Assembly: GCA_028583415.1 (NCBI GenBank) | Contig: CM053267.1 | Location: 43,822,834-43,886,833 of the forward strand | Length of the DNA stretch: 64,000 nt | Reading direction: 5' to 3' | Source: Protea cynaroides | Taxonomy: Eukaryota; Streptophyta; Magnoliopsida; Proteales; Proteaceae | The notes under the pieces: generated by a model | Told to the model about the DNA's origin: nothing | Seen by the model: only the letters and a program-made list of their open reading frames with translations | Database searches by the model: none | Program-made: the position numbers and the translations under genes | In this document: one piece after another, positions 25,103-36,500 of the stretch | Numbering within the stretch: the stretch's first letter is position 1 | How the letters are laid out: each line of letters begins with the position of its first letter

Positions 25103-26041
25103 TCACTCAAGCTTCCAAGCATAGAGAAAGAGGCTAAAATCCAGTGAAGTAGAAGAACAGTGTGTAGAGAAATACGCACTTCCGGTGTTGCTACCACCAC
25201 TGCAAGTACTGTTTCCTTCCTTATCGTCGGAGGAATAATCCATTGTACCTGGCTTGAAAATGAACGTACCATGTCCTAAACCATTACTATTAAACAACCA
25301 ATCATGGACGTCCCAGAAGACTTGTACTGGTGTATCATTCACTACCACTGTCTCATTTCCCCGGAATTTCCATTGCAGGTTTCTGACATGGATCAACACA
25401 ATTCCATCTATGCTAATCCACATTTCAGGATCTCTCGGCCCAGAAATTGAGTTTTCCACCACAATATCATGTTCTTTCTGCCTCTCATCAAACTTAGCTC
25501 TTGTGGAAAAACATTTCTTGCCAAATACATTTTCTTTCTTGTATACTAATAAAGCATCTATTAATGAAGGTCTTGATTTTGTTCTTTTATAAGCTTCTTT
25601 CTTACAATCTCCCAATAACAAAACCACTTCTTCTTCTGAAACCAGAGCAACATAGTAATCTCCACTTGGTTCAGGACTACCTGAGAATTTTGCAGAACGA
25701 AGATCCCAGAAGACATCCACTCTTGTTCCACTCACCGCGAATGATTTGAATCCTTTCTTGCTCCAGAAATGCCATGGTTTTAGATCAATCTTGCAGTTGT
25801 AATGATTTTCATCACCAGGGTTATCTACTGAGATGTTTAGAGAATGGTTGATGAGGTTCTTGCACCATGTGATCGTAATGTTGTGACCCACCCCTGCGAT
25901 TCTGGTTCGATACACACACACAACAGTGCATTGTGAAGCTGTCCTGTTTGTCGTGAGATCATCTGTGCTTTTCTCCCCGGAAGCTTTTGATTCTTGAGAA
26001 CGTTCAGTGCTTGAAGACATGATGTACTTTTTCTTTCTCAT
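25103..26041 (-). CDS. DUF868 family protein, 312 aa, single exon
   Basis: One uninterrupted frame runs from ATG at 26041 to a stop at 25103. A second in-frame ATG at 26020 gives 305 aa and is an equally plausible start. The protein matches the plant-specific DUF868 family (PF05910): N-terminal CTVVCVYRTRIAG, then ITWCKNLINHSLNISVD, CKIDLKPWHFWSKKG, VFWDLRSAKF, SGDYYVALVSEEEVVLLLGD and, near the C-terminus, VQVFWDVHDWLFN followed by GHGTFIFKPG. No molecular function is established for the family. Some Arabidopsis members are named kinesin-like without containing a motor domain, and none is seen here. No signal peptide or membrane helix is evident. The N-terminal 30 residues and the serine-rich C-terminal tail look disordered. 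It follows RecX on the same strand. Confidence 0.9.
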   Translation of the reverse strand: MRKKKYIMSSSTERSQESKASGEKSTDDLTTNRTASQCTVVCVYRTRIAGVGHNITITWCKNLINHSLNISVDNPGDENHYNCKIDLKPWHFWSKKGFKSFAVSGTRVDVFWDLRSAKFSGSPEPSGDYYVALVSEEEVVLLLGDCKKEAYKRTKSRPSLIDALLVYKKENVFGKKCFSTRAKFDERQKEHDIVVENSISGPRDPEMWISIDGIVLIHVRNLQWKFRGNETVVVNDTPVQVFWDVHDWLFNSNGLGHGTFIFKPGTMDYSSDDKEGNSTCSGGSNTGSAYFSTHCSSTSLDFSLFLYAWKLE

Positions 26042-26055
26042 GCCAGAGCTGTCAT
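26038..26055 (-). promoter_or_regulatory. Short upstream ORF overlapping the DUF868 start
   Basis: On the minus strand ATG ACA GCT CTG GCA TGA encodes five residues, and its stop overlaps the downstream ATG in an ATGA arrangement. If the predicted transcription start near 26078 is right, this uORF lies in the leader and could favour reinitiation at one of the two main-frame ATGs (26041 or 26020). This is inference from sequence. Confidence 0.4.
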
Positions 26056-26103
26056 TGAGCTCGCGACCTCAAAAATGGCGAGAAAGAAGAGCAACCAAAC
26101 GAG

Positions 26104-26110
26104 CTATATA
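26104..26110 (-). promoter_or_regulatory. Putative TATA box of the DUF868 gene
   Basis: The minus strand reads CCTTATATAGCTC about 63-69 bases upstream of the ATG at 26041, a normal distance for a plant TATA box with a short leader. Confidence 0.45.
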
Positions 26111-27481
26111 AGGGTCTCTAATAAAGAAATTAAATAAAATCCGTCGAGTATGGAATAGGTTAAATGATGCTTTTGACGTATCAATTAAAAACCTAAAACA
26201 CATACCTGATCCATAAATTGCTTTGTGGAAAATGCTATAGATCATGTTTGCCTGTTTCTAATCCTTTCTGGGTGGAGACGAGAAAGAGTTCTGAAGGAAA
26301 CATGAATTCTTCACCACAGCACCCGATGTTGCAGAAAACCAAGGGCTTACTTGGCAATTCTGAGACCATGGAAGAAGGACAAAGATCTGTTCATATCTGT
26401 TAAACAATTAGAGAGAAGCCCATGCAATATTGATTCACAGATTGTGATTCTTCTTCTGCAAAAATGGAGGAGTTGGAAAATGGAAGCAATAATTTTTGTG
26501 AAAAAAATTAGGAATTGGAGGAAGGTAGGAAGAGGAAGAGGGATTGGTTGTGGAGAGGAAAAAGAGTCTCCTCCATAGATTGAGATTAAATTGCCCCGAA
26601 ACGAAAGGGGATGAGACTAACTAACAAAAGGTCCTTTATAGATTTATTAGTTTCAACACAGGAAGAGAGCTGTTTGTTCTTCCACAATTCTAGACCAGAT
26701 TACACGCTCACCTAAATCTTTTTCCTACTTTGGCCAAATGCAGAGCATAATATCTTATCCTTTCTTTTTTCCCAAGTCATGAATGGTCAAATACTCAATT
26801 ACCGTTTGCTTTGTTTAGGTGCGTCCCACCCTTTTTTCTGTTATCAAAGTATCAAACTGTTCATGTAGCCTCACCGTCTGAATCAAATGCTTGATAATCT
26901 TTTTTTTTGCTTTTTTCTCTACCCCATATTTTATGGGTTTGAGAAGTTGAGGCATGTTCGGACTGTCACGCTAGCGAGGCACTTTAATTTTTTATAGCTA
27001 ATATGGGCGTTTTCCAAGGTTGACCGAGTCAAACTGTTAGCAACGGCTAACTCCTTCTTTCAATGTACCCTTCATTATTTCATGCTTCGGAGCAGTACGA
27101 GAGAAGGATGCTTATCAGCCATTTGACCGTCCACTGCCGAAAAGTTTACACTTGAAGATTACTAGCATTATAGATTCTTTCAAAGGGAGTTTTTTTTTTT
27201 TTTTTTTTTTCAATATTAGTCAAGGTTGTTCATGTCACTTATATGGAACAAAATTTTAATTTAAAGCATGGTAATGAGATATATAAACTTACTTAAAAGC
27301 ATATTATAATGATAAAATTTCATGCTTACTATTGAAAACCCGAAGAAAGAGAAGTGTAATATTCTTATAAGTTACAACCAAAGCCAACCCAAATGCATTT
27401 AAAACATAATTATGAGATACATCAAAGTTCTTAAACAATAAGATGGTCTGATGGTGAAAACAATAGGAAAGAAGCGCAACC

Positions 27482-27512
<31 letters not shown>

Positions 27513-27568
27513 AAGAAAAAAAAAAAAAGATTCAAGCAAATTAATGACTTGCCCCACAGTATGAAATT
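26111..27568. other. Region between DUF868 promoter and kinesin 3' end
   Basis: This contains the distal DUF868 promoter and the kinesin 3' untranslated region, read on the minus strand. A 22-base C run followed by A-rich sequence lies at 27481-27529 and a long T run near 27190. No exon was recognised, and the open frames at 26218-26580 have no family resemblance. Confidence 0.45.
27481..27529. repeat. Poly-C/poly-A compound run
   Basis: About 22 C's are followed directly by A-runs broken by one G. It lies just beyond the kinesin stop, in its likely 3' untranslated region. Confidence 0.9.
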
Positions 27569-30500
27569 TCAAGGTAAACTGGTAAACTTACCATGAGGCG
27601 AAGAGAGGGTTCTTCTAAAAGCAGGCATGAAATTGTTAGTACCTTCTTTTCCATTGCAAATTGCGCCAGTTGACTGCTTGTTTTCCTGCTTCCCTATCAA
27701 TAAAGGCTCCGCTGCCTGCGTTAATGATCTGCAGAAAAAGATGGAAGTGCTACTTTTACCAACTCAAGAAATGAAAAAAAACAGAAAGGTTATTTCCCCT
27801 CTGGCCAAATACAGTTTATGCAGTCAATAGTGTGGCTTTATGTTCTGACCATTGTCCAAGCCAACCCTATAAGCAGAGGACACCTCCTCAAAAGAGCAAA
27901 TAACTACTCTGTCCCACTATAATGCATGTAATCTGAGTTATACGTAGAGCCATACCACTAGCATATCATCCCTATAAGCAACCTGGATGTTTGTCAAGAT
28001 TTTTTTTACCCTATAAAGCTTAATGCATGATTCATGATTGGTTTACCTTGGTTCCAGATTTTGGGAATTTCTAGAAAAGTTTTGCTGAAGCTTTTTCATC
28101 CTCCAGCTACCATTTGTTGGCAAAGCAGTAATCTCATTCTCGTTCTCTGGCTCAGAAGAAAAATCGCTTTTCTGAGCCTCCTCTACCTTTTCTCCCATGT
28201 CCATTTCAGATATTAAGGTCAATGCTGCATCGGACTTCTGTGTGCTAGCTGGCAGCTGATGCTTGATCCTAGTTTTGGGCTCAGGCTTGCTTTTCCTAAT
28301 GCCACCTTGTCTGACATTGAGTGCTTGCTTAAGCTGCTCTTCCTGATGTTCCAGGTGTACTTTCCTCAAGTTAATCCTATGGAGACCGTAGATCGCATCA
28401 GTTACGTAATCCTGCTTCAATGGCTCTTGTGGACCCCAACATCCTCCAGAGTTGCTGGCATCTGATGGGATCACTGGAATTGCAGCGACAGATTTATTCA
28501 CGGCTACTCTGGCTGGAAACTGTAATTTTACTGTTGGTTGATTGTCAAGTGTATCTTGCTTCAGCCTGGCTCTAATAAGGGCTCCCCTATCAGTGGATAA
28601 AGATCTCCTCACAGGAGGGGATGGTGACCTCGGCTTTCCAGAGTTCATGGGGCTCTCTTCAACATGAAAAGGCATCTTTGGAATTAGATCCTTATCTGGG
28701 AATGCAGAGGGAAAACGGGATTTCCTCTGCTTCCCTGAAGAAGAGCTTCTGACCTACAATTCCACTTGCACTGCTCAATAAAGAACAATCTACCACAAAT
28801 TTGCATACAATTACTTAAAGGAGTTACCATGGATGTTAAAAACACACCTCAAAGTTTTTCGTTTCATCCACAGGCCGCTGACTTATTTCAGGTTTCAAGC
28901 TGGCACTGGTACCATATCTGGGTAAACGCAAAGGTGAAGCTGTTCTCAGTTTTTGGGGATCCATACCTACTCGATTATTCCCTATCTTCATTTGTTCCAG
29001 TTCAGCTTCCTTTCTCTCCAATGCTAATTTGAGGTTTGCAACCTGAATACATTTCATGCAACATCTTAAGTAGTTAGAAAATTTTATATTTCTAGGTAAA
29101 ATAAAAACAATAGTTATATCAATGGACAAACCTCTTCTTTTAGTTCTCTGATTTCACCGGTTTCTTTATTAGCACGGGCAGCCCCTAGTTCAATCGAAGC
29201 CACCCTCTCAGCGAACTTAAGTGTGCTAATTGTCTCTCCAATGGCATTAACTTCAGGATTTATATGTACAAACATCAAGGTTTTTGCTTGGCCACCTATA
29301 ATTATGTGAAAATTGATGAGTGACGAGAATAACAAAAAAACTGAGGAATTAACCTCCAAACTTGTGACTGCATGGGTCTCATATAGGCTCTCTCCACTAC
29401 AATGAATTGAATATCAACTCAATCAATAAATATGCCCATCTTATATATTGCATTTTATAGTAAAAACAATACCAAGAACCATCCTAGATGTGGGTTATAT
29501 CTGGATTGATTAAAATGAAAATAATTTAAATCAATCAACATTCAAAAAATGCTTGACATGACCCATCCAATGGATGATGGTGAAAACCGTTACTTGCATA
29601 CAAAGTTGAGGGCAGGAAAGAAAGAGGATGAGAAGTAAATTATTACCTAAAGAATCTTGCAACACCTGAGTAAGCTTGCTATTTCGGTAAGGAATATGTG
29701 TACTCTTTTGTGCAAGAGCAGAGATAACATCCCCAAGAGCTGAAAGTGATTTGTTTATGTGTTGGGCTTCCTTTAATCTTTCCCCCACTGCCTCAGATTT
29801 ATTTACTCTCTCACTTCCAGCCAGATCCACTAGATGAAGACAACCAAGGAGGATAGAACCAGAGACCAACTCTTTCCCTTGGACATGGACTATTAACACA
29901 CTTCAGAAGACCAGAAAAATATAAAAAAGGAATTGTTAGGGATCATAGCATAAGAAAAAAATTAGGAGGGAATAACAAGGCGAAAGTCCTACCTATGAGA
30001 ACGGCTGCTCCGCTCATTTAATGCAGTAGCACCCACAGCACGATTTCTTTGACCAATTTTCATCAACTCTAGAACATCTTCTGTACATTTAACAGGAACC
30101 AAGCTTGCATCGGGAACATTGAGGCCATTCAACTGAGAATTGTTACGTATATCCAATGTGCAAGAAGTTAAGGTACTGAAAGTGAATTTGTTCATGGACT
30201 TATCGGTTGCAACCTCACTGATGCAATTTATTATTGATCAATTAAGCTAGTGCTTGAACTGATGAACTCAGCAGTGAAGTGAATTTGCTAGAATTAATTC
30301 CATTCAATTCTCAAAGCCAACCAAAAGGGAAAAAGAATCTAATGCAGATGTAAAGAATACCTTGGTTAGGCCTTAAAGTTTATCTATGGCAAAAATAAAT
30401 AAACCACAAAAGGATATCTTCTGTTAGAACCATCAGCAACCAATAGATCCCTCACTTGTTCATTGTATATTTCAATCATTTGGACACTGACTTCATATTT

Positions 30501-33500
30501 AATAACATCCATCCTTGCTTTTGATATCTCGAACAAATCATTCAGGGCTCGATAATTTACACCCCATGTCTCTTCTGTCGTCAAATCAGGCCCACTCTGA
30601 GAAATGGAAAAACAGGGGATATCAACAACTTAGCTTCAAGAGTAAACACTGGGCTGGCATCCAACGTTAGAGAACAAAATGAATTGGATCTCTGAAATTC
30701 TCATTCATTTTCAGGTGTTTATAACATATCCAGATCTGGTTTGGGTCCAACTCAGAACCATGACAATGGATGATATCTGTCCAATATCCAAATATATTCT
30801 GCATATATGTCAGACCTATATATCTAAGAGCAGTCTTAACCTATATCGAAACCGTCATAAAGGATCCAGGTCCGACTATGATATGAGTTGTCCAACTATG
30901 ATGCAACTCAAATCTTAAAAGGTCTGATTTTGAGATTCAAACCCATTTAAATGGATGGATATCAGATGTCAGATATGAGTTCGATGTATGCACCACCCAT
31001 AGAATTATAAAATATTGAAAATTACATAGAGTAGCATTTTATTTTTATTTTTATTTTTATTTTGTCAGGAGGGGAAAATTTGGATTCAAGAATATGAGAT
31101 TGAGAATAACTAAATTGAGCAATAGCTTCATCACCTAAACACTTTAAATACTCCGTCAGTATTAATGATAATAATAATATTAACACACCCCGAAACTCAT
31201 TGATCAAAAGGACCAAGATCTCTCCTTTGTTCCAAAACATATGGTGGACTGTGGACAAGATGATAAATTCATGGAATGAACACACCATTTTAGTTGGCTT
31301 AACTCTTGAATGTGGTTTGAATCAAATATAAATTTAAGTAGCCACTTTTAATAGCTGTGAATGATGGTTATTTATATGAAAGGCTGTTATGTAATCTTAT
31401 ATGCTGTAATGAAAGGAGTTAAAACTAAAACAACATTCTTGTGCTCTAGTGGGGCAAAGGGCTTTTCAGATAAACAAATTTTGTGGAAGGATTATCTCGA
31501 TAATTCCCAAAAATACTTGGGCAATATAAAGAAACTTCCACAAAGAGGGTTTCTTGCTTCTTTTCCAAATATATACAAATAATTCATATTACCATTGTAT
31601 ACGTCTTCCCCGAGCCTGTTTGTCCATATGCAAAGATGCAAACATTGAAACCGTCTAGAACAGATCTGATCAAAGGTTCGGTGTCAGCAAATACTTGCAC
31701 TGCGAAGGAAAAAAGCACATTCAATTTGATAGCATATGAGAATCACCAAGCACTTAAAGCCTAAAAATATGTAGCACAATATGTAATAACTACACATTAA
31801 TCCCCAAGCTTGAAGAAGTTAGACATAAGATACCATCTTTTGCCCAAACAAATCGTACTTAAAAACGAGGACCAGAATGCACTTATATATTGGAAGTAAG
31901 GATGGGGACTTTATGTTGTAGGGAAAAGTATCTCTGCATATACTTAAAGCTTTTATTTAGACTTGAATTGCCTCAGATTTTCTTCTTTTCTCCAGTTGAA
32001 GAAAAAATTGATAAATTGCTCCTCTTATTGCTTTAAATTTCCTTTACTTTTTCTAGTTTGATTCTTCATTTGCAGCATTTCTTCTTTGTTATTATTGATA
32101 AAAACCACAATCCATCAACCCCATAACTTCTACGAACTTGTAAATACTATATTATTGATAAAAAGTAATGCATTGAGAAAGAGAACGTACGCTGTGTTGC
32201 ATTTGTTCCGAATACTTTATTAAATGAAAAAATTTTCCTCGCATCTTTACCCTGCTTATGGGGATTGACAATCATGATATTCCCATTTTCTCCAATATAT
32301 TCTACAGTAGACTGCCCCGCAGATTGCCCTGGCAAGAAGGGCCTCACTCTACAGAAAACTCTGATGCTCCCTGTGAAAACCCATGCTCTCTCATAAATGC
32401 CTCACCTATCAGAGAAATATAAAGAATGACAATGTTGTTTTCTTCTTTTTTTTCCTGGGGAGAGGTTGAGAGAATAGGGAGGAAGATTGTACCTTTTAGA
32501 TCTTGTACTTGATTGTAGAGCATACGGTTTTCCTCTAGAACTTTATGGTAAGAAGAGGAAGCCACTTCAAGGCCCTTAATGTGGTGCTCTGAAACAAGGA
32601 ATGCAAACAGCATGAGTTCTAGGACTGTAATGTCACCTGGGCAGCCCTGGTCCAGCCTAGGCATTACAGGAATCACAGAACGGAGTCTAACCCAAGGCTT
32701 ATTTTGGGTGCTGCTCAGGCCACACTTTGACCCAGCATGGATTCAATTAGAGTTCAATATTCTAGAGATCTAAAATATCTAGAATTAGGTCCACCGGCCA
32801 ATCCCAAATTTATTGATACATCATAAATTTCGTGGGTTGGGTCAGGCCAGTGATATCCTGGCAAGCATTCCTCAGGCCTTGGAAGGAAAGAGAAAATTTG
32901 AAGATTTTCCTATTCAGTTAGGTTCTCAAGGTCTAAGTGTCTAACACAAGCCCCAATGCTCACCAAACTTTTTGAGATCATCCTCCCAGTTCAATTGAAC
33001 CTCCTCAACCTCAAGTTGTGTCCTTCGGAAAACAGACTTTAGCTCCTGAAAATATACAAGAGAGAAGAAACGGAATGCTGGTATCATAAGAAATACAATA
33101 GACATATCCATGCATTAAAAATTGCAGTTGGCATTAGAAGACATGTCAAGATGGAAACATAGTTAACACTGAGCAAAGATGTTCCATCTATGATACTTAT
33201 CAGAGCAGTGACAACAAGAGCAACAGGTCCCCCCCCCAAAAAAAAAAAAAAAAAAAAAATGAAAAGTTTGCCAATTTTCCTGACAGCAAGTAATAAAGTG
33301 GATGGAATTTCAAAAACATTCAGTTGGGTCTGCCAGTGTCCCATTAAATCTTTTAGTAAGGAACCACTTCATTTCATGTCCCAGAACCTGTGCCATATAT
33401 ACTGCCATACTGCCATACTATTTTTAAATCCCTCCCCTTCCCCCCCACCCCAATGATCTACGCAAGAAACCTGGGTTCCCTCCTAACAGTTAATAAGGGA

Positions 33501-36500
33501 AAAAAAAAAAAAAGAACCATCAATCATGACAAACGAATAATAAATAAAGCAATGAAATGAAATAAAAGAACAATCAGAAAATTAAACACAAAAACACTTT
33601 CAAACAAACAGATAAATGTTTTCCAAATGATACCCAACCTCAAGCTGTTTCTGTTGAAGATCAAGCTGTTCAACATGGCTGACATTGTGAATATTGTTAA
33701 TTGGGGTTTTGCCAAGCTTTCCACCACAAATGCAGAATCTAGAGAAATCACTTGAAATCCCACACGTTCTCTGGAGAAGATATCTTGAAATTGCTTCTCT
33801 GAAGTCTTCTTTAGATACAGAACTATTTTTACCATTCAATATTTTCTTCAAAAGCAATCCAAGCTGCAGATATTGGTAATAGAGACACAGAAAAGTTAGA
33901 TTATATGTAATCAAACTGAATGATTGGAAAGTTGCAACAAATATCAGGACACATTCCAGGTATCCTTACTAAAACCCAGTAATAAAAGAGACACAATGGT
34001 TTCAAGTTTAGCCATCTTTTCTGTAGTACCTGATTACTCTGCAAAACAAATAGCCTTGTAAAATCCTCCACTGCCTTGTTGAGTACTGTATCGATGAGCT
34101 ACAAAATTTTCATCAGTGGATGATGTTAGATCTTGCACAATCTCCATTTGGGGATAAATAAAATTTAATTCTTAACCATAAAGATATAAAAAAATAAATT
34201 TCCGTGCAGGAAGAAAGAGAATTTTCGAAGTATGTTATCCAAACACAGTGAAGATATGGTGCAATGAAAATCTGGCTACATTGTGATTGTTGTATCCTTT
34301 GTCTTGCCACATGAAAGGGAAAGTGTTTGGAAAATAAAAACTTAAGAGAGAGGGGCCATTAGGGTTTATCAAAGGTGTTAGTAATAAATTAGCTGATCAC
34401 CAACTCTTTCAACCGATCTGTCGGTTTGCTTGGTAACAAGAATCAATAAATGCAACTTATTAATTGACTTTCCATATTTGGTACAATCCTACCAGTTGGC
34501 TGAATACTGGTTTTCATCACAGATGATGCATAGTACAGAGAAACAAATTTCAAGAAAACTGTTTTCTAAATCATTACAAATTATTTTGCATTGAAAATCT
34601 TCTTTATCAACCAAAAATAAAGACATGCTAGTGTAGTAAGTAATTTGTAAATCTGATGTAGCAGGTGGAACTTTTCTCATCAGTGTCATTTTGTGTGGTA
34701 GTGATTGGAGATTGAGTTAGCTTTTAGTTTGAAGTGACAGGTTGAAATTGAACTCAAATCCAAACTGCACGAATTATAATATATCTAAAATGAGATGATA
34801 AGAGGATGAACACATTGATAAGGTGCCAACAGGAACTAAGTTACCATATAAAAAGCCGTGAGCTTGTATTTGCTTAGACATTGTCTCAGAGAGCTTAAAC
34901 TGTAATCAAAGGTCTCTCTCTCCCCCGTTCACCATTTAAGTATCTCAAACTTTAGATTTACAGATATGATGTTCCCTATTTGTATACAAGTAAATGTAGA
35001 ATCAAATTCATCAACATATTTGGGGGATGTTGTTGCATGCAGATTAAGACTGTTTAAGAATTTATATCCAGGAACCGATCATCAAGTTGGTTCCAGTTGA
35101 ATTATCCTGCCTAAAAGCTTAAGCTATTAGGTGGATAGGTCCAACTAGTATATGGAGTCATCCAAGGTCCCAAAGTTAGTCGATTTGGGATTATTCCCCA
35201 CCCTCCCTCATGTGTTGCCTCGTTTGGATCTGTGGCACATGTGGCCCCTCTTTTGGATGGTTGTACCCAGATGTGTAATTAATTCAGTGGACCTGATACC
35301 ATATTGTATTATCCAGCCTAAAAGCTTAAGCTACTAGAAGAGATGCTCAACTGGTTTACGAAGTCATCCAAGGTCCCAGAGTTAGTGGATGTGGGATTAT
35401 TTCCAACAGTTTCCGTTAGTGGACACATCAACTATGAAGACAGATCATGTGAAAATAGTACAGGCACAAAAAGGGAATGGATCTTACCTACCATTGCATT
35501 CAAAGGCAAGTCTGTAGTTCCATTCCATTCTGTAAGATAACCTCTCAGAAGCTCAAGCCCAAAGCGATCAAAGAGGAAAGTAAGAGCATCTGCTTCTTCA
35601 GATTCTTCAAGTGAGATCTTACTAGAAAGATGCAGATATGTTAAGAGTTGTTGGTCAAGAGTCCCACTTTCAGAGTCATCTGATGACTCATCAGCGCTTC
35701 CACTATTAATCAAAGAGGATGGTGAGCCCTTAGGCAATGAAGTGATCTTCACAGTCCCACCATACCTCCAAACCCCAATTCCACCCGCCAGCTTCCACTC
35801 ATAGTATCCTTTAAGACAGAGAATGCAGTCAACTACTTTACCAGATGAGCCCCCCTGTAGAGAAAGGTTTCCAAATTTTAGAGAACAACTAGGCAAAGAA
35901 CTGCACATGAGCTGAACTAGGCAAAAAGAAGTTTAACAGATACAAAAATAAATAACTGCATATTAATTAAGCCCCCAAAGTGGCTTTCCCCTAATTCTTT
36001 CATCTTGTTACTGTAGGATATATTACTCCTTCCAACTGCTGCCGCCATAATTCATCAAAATTTCTTGAACACATGACAGAACAATATCAGGTCTGACCTT
36101 CCCCTATTAAATTACCTATTTTTCTCAGTCTTAAATTTTGACCATGCAGTCGGGTACCAATCCTACAATGGGCTAAGATATAATTGCTAAGTTTTACCAT
36201 GGTAGTTTATCAAACCATTTGCAATGAATTTCAACCTGACGAATTCCAGCAATATGAATCACCTCTCCAACTAACATGTTGGTTTTAAAAATGTGAACGG
36301 AAACTAGAAAATTTAGGACTGAAGTATTAGTGGGAGGGGAGGTTTGTAGAGTTCTTACTTCTCTTCTTGTTCATAGTGCTGGCATCCTTTTTCAACCTTG
36401 GGATTTGTTTCAATGTTAAAACGGAATATGAATGGAATCAAATGGAGTGATAAGAAACAACAGACCCTGGAAGGTTTAGCTTCACCTACACAGGAGCCTT

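Noticed and set aside
25103..26041. Naming the DUF868 protein a kinesin
   Set aside because: Some databases label relatives kinesin-like, but no P-loop or motor motif is present.
30384..30420. GT donor at TATCCTTTT|GTGGTT for kinesin exon 11
   Set aside because: It adds YPF residues and leaves the next exon without a matching AG acceptor in phase. The AT-AC borders fit exactly.
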